This document shows positions 58,748-64,000 of a stretch of DNA of 64,000 nucleotides, piece by piece. Each line of letters opens with the position of its first letter. The first letter of the stretch is position 1. The notes under the pieces are model-generated. The model ran no database searches and was not told the DNA's origin. It saw nothing but the letters and a program-made list of their open reading frames with translations. Source of the DNA: Pratylenchus scribneri (lineage: Eukaryota; Nematoda; Chromadorea; Rhabditida; Pratylenchidae); contig JAQSEB010000082.1 of NCBI GenBank assembly GCA_030063045.1, positions 1,984,001 through 2,048,000 of the forward strand, in the 5' to 3' direction. A program made the translations under genes and the position numbers.

Positions 58748-60770
58748 TCATCCTCGATACATTGTTGTAGCCAAATTTTGTTGCTGGCTTATGGCTAATA
58801 ATTGGGCGGGCATCGATTTTGGGGTGACTGTTTGAAGGGGAATTGCCTGCACAAAATGAGAAAAAAACCAAGGCATTTGGAGATGAAAGGCTCTTCGATA
58901 ATCGTTGCTGGAAATTTAAATTATTATAAAAATGAGTTAAAATAAATTCCAAAAATTTTTGAATAATTTACCAACCTGAAAACATAAAGAATTGGAGCAT
59001 TGCTGGCAATGGCAATATGAGGTAAAATGGCAGATGCAAATGTCAAATAGCACATTGCCAGTGGTGACAATTCCGGCATCAAAGGGAGCACAATTCGCAT
59101 TAAGGCATTCAACAACCAGCCAAACACAAGAACCCAAAATATAAATGAATTTTAAATTTTATATGCCCATTTATTTTTTTCCACTCACCAACATCATGAC
59201 ACTCAATGAGCGAATTATTCGTTGATTTGAGCTGTTGGACACTGAAAATTGAAATAATATATGAATTTATTTGCATTTTTGCCTACAATTTTTCTTACTA
59301 TTCTGCACGCGTACAGTCAACCAGAGGCACAAATAGGCGGCAATAACGAGAAGGCAAACCACAAAATTTAATTGGAATAATTTGCTACCAAATGGACCCT
59401 AAATATTTTATTATATTTTTTAAACTTATTTATCGTTTTATTGAACCAGCTATGAAAATTTTTTTTTAAAATTTTATCTTTTTAAATTTATAAAAAAGAA
59501 AGAATTAATATTTTTAAGACGATAAAAAATTGATAACAAATATTTATATCTATCTAATTTTTTTCGTGGCCCTCTGGGGCTATTTTCCAGAGACTCGCAA
59601 AATGGTCAAAAATTCATATTTTATATTTTCAACTTAAAAGCCTCAAAAAGGGCTATTATTAGAGGGAAAGGGCTCTTATTTTTCAACTCTCTAATTAACT
59701 AAGAGGTGTTACAATTAGGAGGGGGATGTCTGTCTGTCTACTACTGGAGGGAAGGGGCAACATAGAGGAATACGGTACCTGATAGAGATCATCCGGACTG
59801 GAACAAATAATTTGTAATTCTGGCATTTTCATTGCAATGGAAAATGTGGCGAAAAGGAAGAAAAGGGAATACAGAAGACTTGGCAATAAAATTAGGGCCA
59901 AATAATGCCAATGTTGAGCAAAATGACGATGCCTAAAAAATAGTGCGAAGAATCCATAATTATAATGATAGAATGAACAATTTTCACAAACCAAGTAATG
60001 AATCGAACACAAAAGAGTCGATCCAAGGCAATGAAAAACATTGTGGCCAAAATGAAATTATAGCTGAGTGTGGCCAAAATCATCATCCAAGCACATTGAA
60101 TTATATTTATATAATGCAGATTGGAAAGCATGAGGAAAAGTCCAAAGGATAAATGTGGTTGAAAAATTGCGGAACAAAGGGCATTCAGGCCGATCATCGC
60201 ATTGCATGGACCATAGAGGGATCTGACGAATATGAGAGATTTTTTACAATTATTGAGTAAAATTTTTTTCAAAATATTAAATAATAAAATGTTTCATTAA
60301 AATATAAAGACAAAATAGAATTACTTATTAGGTAATTTAAATTAATTTCCACCTTTTGAGGTTTATTTATTAATTAAATTTATTATTTTAAATTATTATT
60401 TAAAATATTTATACTTGCTAGTGAAGGCAACATAGACCAATGCTGCATTCAAAAATGTGCCAATAAAAGCAAAAAAACAACGAAAACCAATAAGCCAAAC
60501 AAATTCGCTGGGGATATCATTTCGGAATACAATGTAGAACTGGAAAAATAAAAAATGGAATTAAAGTACAAATACAAAAATTTTTTTTCATTGATGAATT
60601 TAAATATTTAATAAATTATTTAATATAAATTTAATAAGAATTAATAATATTACCAAATTAGAGGTGATATTGTAATTCCAATTTGGATATAAACTCAAAT
60701 CATATAAATTGGCAAGGTTTGGCATTTTTTCAAAATTCTCGAAAGACGTTGGTTGGCCGGAAATTTGCAT
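58748..60770 (-). CDS. Serpentine chemoreceptor, Srsx class
   Basis: Exons 60770-60654, 60539-60415, 60222-59992, 59932-59779, 59398-59299, 59241-59189, 59133-58976, 58907-58748; 365 aa. A rhodopsin-like seven-helix receptor of the nematode Srsx family. Marks: FIGTFLNAALVYVAFTSKSL with the family-type NSL/NAAL in helix 1, LYGPCNAMIGLNALCSAIF in helix 2, FFIALDRLFCVRFITW as the DRY-like motif after helix 3, VFGWLLNALMRIVLPLMPEL in helix 6, ASNAPILYVFRSNDYRRAFH as the NPxxY-region with the srsx-like YRRAF end. The intron between exons 6 and 7 has a normal GTGAGT donor but no AG anywhere before the helix-6 coding; it would end in TTTTGG. Start taken as the first ATG; two further ATGs exist downstream. 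Confidence 0.85.
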
Positions 60771-61746
60771 AAAATTTTTTCGGCTATCAAATTTACACAA
60801 AAAGGAAATTTATTTACAATTAGAATTTTTAAATTTTTTGTTCTTGGTATGAATGAACTATGAAAAATGTAAAATTTATGGGAATTTTGAGCAGGGGATG
60901 GGATGTGTTTGAATTGAACTTTAATTTGTATTATGGGAAATATGAAAGCTTATTTATTATTATTAGATGAATTTAGAATATTGTGGGAAAAATATAGTAA
61001 TTTTAATTTTTATGCGGAAACAAAAAATTTATTTTATGAATTTTTATAAAATTCACAAGAAAATACAAAAATATAATAAAACAGAAGATATGTCGATTGT
61101 GTGAAAAATTTGGAATCTTATGAATGAATTTTGATTGCGAGTATGGCGATATTGGCGGGGACATGGATATGGGAGAGGGCGGAATTCAGTTGGACTTTTT
61201 AATTTAATTTTACCGGACGCAGGTGAAAAATATAAATTAATTCAAAGAAGGGGAAAATGTTAATTTAATTTATTGAAGATTTATAGAAAATTTATGATGT
61301 GGAAATCACTTCGGTAAAAAACAAACATAATATAATTGAATCAAAAAGGAAAAAGTTCATCAATGTTTTAATCATTGATCAAAAAAATAGGCTTCATATA
61401 AATTTAATATATTTATAATTAATTCAAAGAATTGGAGAATATTAATTTAATTTGTAGAGAATTTATGGAAAATTTATGATTAAATCAGTACGGCAAAAAT
61501 AGATTAAATTAAATCAAAAAGTTCGTTTAATGTATTCATCATTGATCATTGACCATAAAGCATACTTCATTCATAATTAATAATATAATATAATAATGGA
61601 TTTATGGAGGTCGTCATGGTCAACAAAAAAATATTTTAACAATTTGTCTGGCAAAGTCATCCTTTGCTAACCATGGAAATTTGCTCTTTTGGTTTTTGTG
61701 CCTTCCATTCAAAAGAGGACAAAAATATGTTTTCATGGACAAAAAT
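60771..61746. other. Intergenic DNA between divergent Srsx and the unknown secreted gene
   Basis: A+T-rich. Two similar stretches (near 61210-61400 and 61425-61570, both with ATTTATGGAAAATTTATGAT and CATCAATG/GATCATTGATC words) suggest an old tandem duplication. No gene seen. Confidence 0.35.
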
Positions 61747-63627
61747 ATGTTTTCATATTCGTTGAAAATTCAATTCTATTTCCTTCTTCTTATAAAATTT
61801 GTTGATTGTTTTCCAGTCGAAAATGACTCACAAATATGTTCAGGTTAATCTAATTATATTTTGGGCAGTCTTAAATAAAATTAACTGATAAATGAGATTT
61901 AATTATATTCAAAAATGAATAAGAAAACCAATTCCTTCAGTGTACAATATATATAATAAAAAATTATATAGGAAATATTTCCTTGCTTGAACTTCGACCG
62001 CCTCTACAATATGTGAAATTGGGCCAAGATTTATGTAAATTTTTTAATTTAAATATTTAATTTTTATTCAATTCATATTGAAGCACATTTGGCCCATTTT
62101 GTCAGTCCAATTCCATTGGAGGGAGGACAATTTTCCATCTGGCAATATTTGAACAATTCTGGGCAATGGCAATGTGCCAACATTTTGGGTGGACTTGTCC
62201 TCCTTCAACCATCCAATCAATGCCCTCAAGAATGTCTTCAAATGCTCCGACCAATGGCCAAATTAGAAGGAAGAAATGGTAAAATTATTTATGAAAATTT
62301 TAATAATGTTTAAAAAATTTAAAAATATAACTTTTTCAGTGGAAACTCGATGGCTTTCGACTGATCAATTTGCAGAATTTCACACCGATTTTATTCCATT
62401 CGATGGCATTCCTCCAATCTTTTGTGCCAAACAATGGGGTCAATGTGGCGCCAGAGTGCCGCTTTTCTCATTTTATTCCGAATTTAAAAGAGGTGAAAAA
62501 TGGTAGAATGTAAATTTACAATTTTTAGACCAAATTTTGAGCATCGAAACTGAATTGGGCGACGCGAATTATGAAAGAGAATTTGATGGTTCTCCTCTTT
62601 GCTATATTTGGCCATTCCCATTCTTACAAGTTTTGTAAGCTTTTGAAAGTTTTTTGGAGGCGTAAAAATAAATAATTTAGACCAAAAATGGAAGTCAAAT
62701 AGAATAAATGCCGAAAATTGGAATTGATTTAATTTTATGAGAGAAGAGTATTATATTTTGGGAAGATTTTAATGAACTTTTCCAGAAAGATTTTAATTAA
62801 ATAATAGTCATCCAAAAATTTTAGTTCACCAATGTTTTAATTCAAACAAATAATTCATTTTTAAAAATTCTTTAGGAAAAGCACAATAACTTTCTTTGAC
62901 CTTTTATGTGGGGAAATCTATGAAATTTATTTTTTTGATACAATTTGGATTTGGAGACAAAAAATAAAATTTCAATATCAAAGGCTACAAAATTCTGCAC
63001 AAATATCCGCATCAAATACTCCTCAACCTGAACCTCAACAATTTGGTTGCGAAATCATTGAAATTGCCAAACAATTTGGTTATTCCCTCTTTGGCCAAAC
63101 AATTAATTCAACATCACCTCCAAAAAATTCATTATTGGAACAGTCGATCGGTAAAAGTAATGAAGCGGAAGAAGATGAAGAAGAAAATTGTTGTGAAGAA
63201 TTAGCAACAACCATGAATGAATATTTGGATCAAAGATTTACGGGTAAATTATTGAAAAGTAATCAGGGTATTTTGCTAATTAAAATTCAATATTGTTAGT
63301 GAATGGGGACAATATTCTAATTTTAAAAAATTATATAAAAATACTCTTTTTTTAAAAATTATTTTTAGTTGGCTTAATTGAATTGTGTGAGAAAAAACCA
63401 AAATTCTACCCATAAAATGATCGGGAAATTAAAATATGTAATTCAAAAGCGATAAATCCAATATATGAACAATGAAAAAATAATTAAGAAAATTATGCCA
63501 ATTGCTTTTAGATGGAGGAAACAATGGTAAATTATTTCGGCAATCAACGACCACAATGATATCCGAACCCGGAGTCACAATTTTTGGCGCGAATTTTGAA
63601 AATATGGTGAAAATGGGCAAAAATTAG
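61747..63627 (+). CDS. Unknown secreted protein with conserved-looking cysteines
   Basis: Exons 61747-61843, 61972-62034, 62084-62278, 62340-62492, 62529-62634, 62876-63243, 63512-63627; 365 aa. Seven exons join in one frame with GT-AG boundaries. The ATG opens a hydrophobic leader (LKIQFYFLLLIKFVDC). The first 200 residues hold about ten Cys and aromatic motifs (GGQFSIWQYLNNSGQWQC, PPIFCAKQWGQCGARVPLF, SPLCYIWPFPFLQVL), then FFDLLCGEIYEIYFFDTIWI. The last third is Gln/Asn/Glu-rich with a CC pair. I do not recognise a domain. No close same-strand neighbour. Confidence 0.7.
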
Positions 63628-63886
63628 CCATCGTATGGACAAAATGGAAATGCATGTATTTTGGGAATTTTATAAAAAAGGCATATATTTTGAAAAGATA
63701 TTTAAATATTTTTACATTTTCATTTTAAAAATCAAGTGAAAATCTAGTGAATATAAAAATTATTCAGAATTTCAAAAATAATTTGAAAATATAAAATATT
63801 TTCAAAATCTTTTAGGACATATTTGCAATATCTATTCAAAATACCAAGCAAAATATTTTCAAAATAGCAATCATATTCAGAATATT

Positions 63887-64000
63887 TCGATACATTATTT
63901 TTCAACATCTGTTCAAAATTGTAATAAAATAATATGTTTAGAATATTAAATATTTTTAAAACATTTCGATACATTATTTTTCAACATCTGTTCAAAATTA
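63887..64000. repeat. 77-bp tandem repeat cut by the window end
   Basis: TTTCGATACATTATTTTTCA followed by ACATCTGTTCAAAATT occurs at 63887 and again at 63964, and the second copy meets the window end. Shorter words (AATATTTTCAAAAT) fill the preceding 150 bases. Confidence 0.7.

Noticed and set aside
1..64000. tRNA and rRNA genes
   Set aside because: I looked for B-box type GGTTCGAATC/GGTTCAAATC words with matching stems and for 5S-like sequence and found none I could fold.

Overview
This looks like nuclear DNA of a nematode. It is about two-thirds A+T, genes are cut by many short introns ending in the nematode-type TTTCAG/TTTTAG, and the gene content is nematode: an Srt and an Srsx seven-helix chemoreceptor, a TWK-type two-pore K+ channel, a pepsin-inhibitor-3 family protein, and a candidate spliced-leader RNA gene whose first 22 nt match SL1 at 20 positions. 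I cannot name the species. All gene models are my own hand splicing: each listed exon set keeps one reading frame and uses GT-AG introns unless stated.

Layout. 1-3.6 kb: a pepsin-inhibitor-3-like secreted protein gene with an in-frame stop before its last coding segments. 3.6-15.4 kb: gene-poor, no gene I can support, but several hairpins and a cluster of CACGTG boxes. 15.5-16.9 kb: an atypical dual-specificity phosphatase. 18.6-21.4 kb: a secreted protein built of three four-cysteine modules, with the candidate SL RNA inside one of its introns. 21.5-22.7 kb: a 24-bp minisatellite. 22.9-28.9 kb, minus strand: proteasome subunit beta-1/pbs-6, then a short paraplegin-like protein without ATPase or protease domains, then the Fe-S scaffold NFU1; the last two are 172 bp apart and may be one operon. 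30.0-38.7 kb, plus strand: an unknown intracellular protein, a Gemin7-like protein with a long acidic tail, and FAM8A1; the closely spaced trio may also be an operon. FAM8A1 carries a 1.55-kb minisatellite in one intron and a nested antisense secreted-protein gene in another. 39.8-46.7 kb: the TWK channel with a very long low-complexity C-terminus. 47.5-50.0 kb (minus): Srt receptor. 50.9-52.2 kb (minus): Gly/Cys-rich secreted protein. 53.6-54.4 kb: small secreted, possibly neuropeptide-like protein. 55.6-57.9 kb (minus): a Ser/Lys-rich protein and a secreted repeat protein. 58.7-60.8 kb (minus): Srsx receptor. 61.7-63.6 kb: an unknown secreted Cys-containing protein. The window ends inside a 77-bp tandem repeat.

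Introns and intergenic DNA are full of short inverted-repeat elements (MITE-like). I recognise at least three multi-copy families: A (about 240 bp, ends like AGCGGTTCAATGGTT), B (about 150-160 bp, ends like AGGAAAAGTGAAGG), and C (ends like TTACCGTAAAT), plus several single inverted-repeat elements.

How genes fit together: NFU1 and the paraplegin-like protein are both mitochondrial by inference; pbs-6 and FAM8A1 (an HRD1-complex partner in mammals) both belong to protein turnover; the Gemin7-like protein points to Sm-class snRNP assembly, the same kind of complex an SL RNA must enter. These links are inference from family knowledge, not from the sequence itself.
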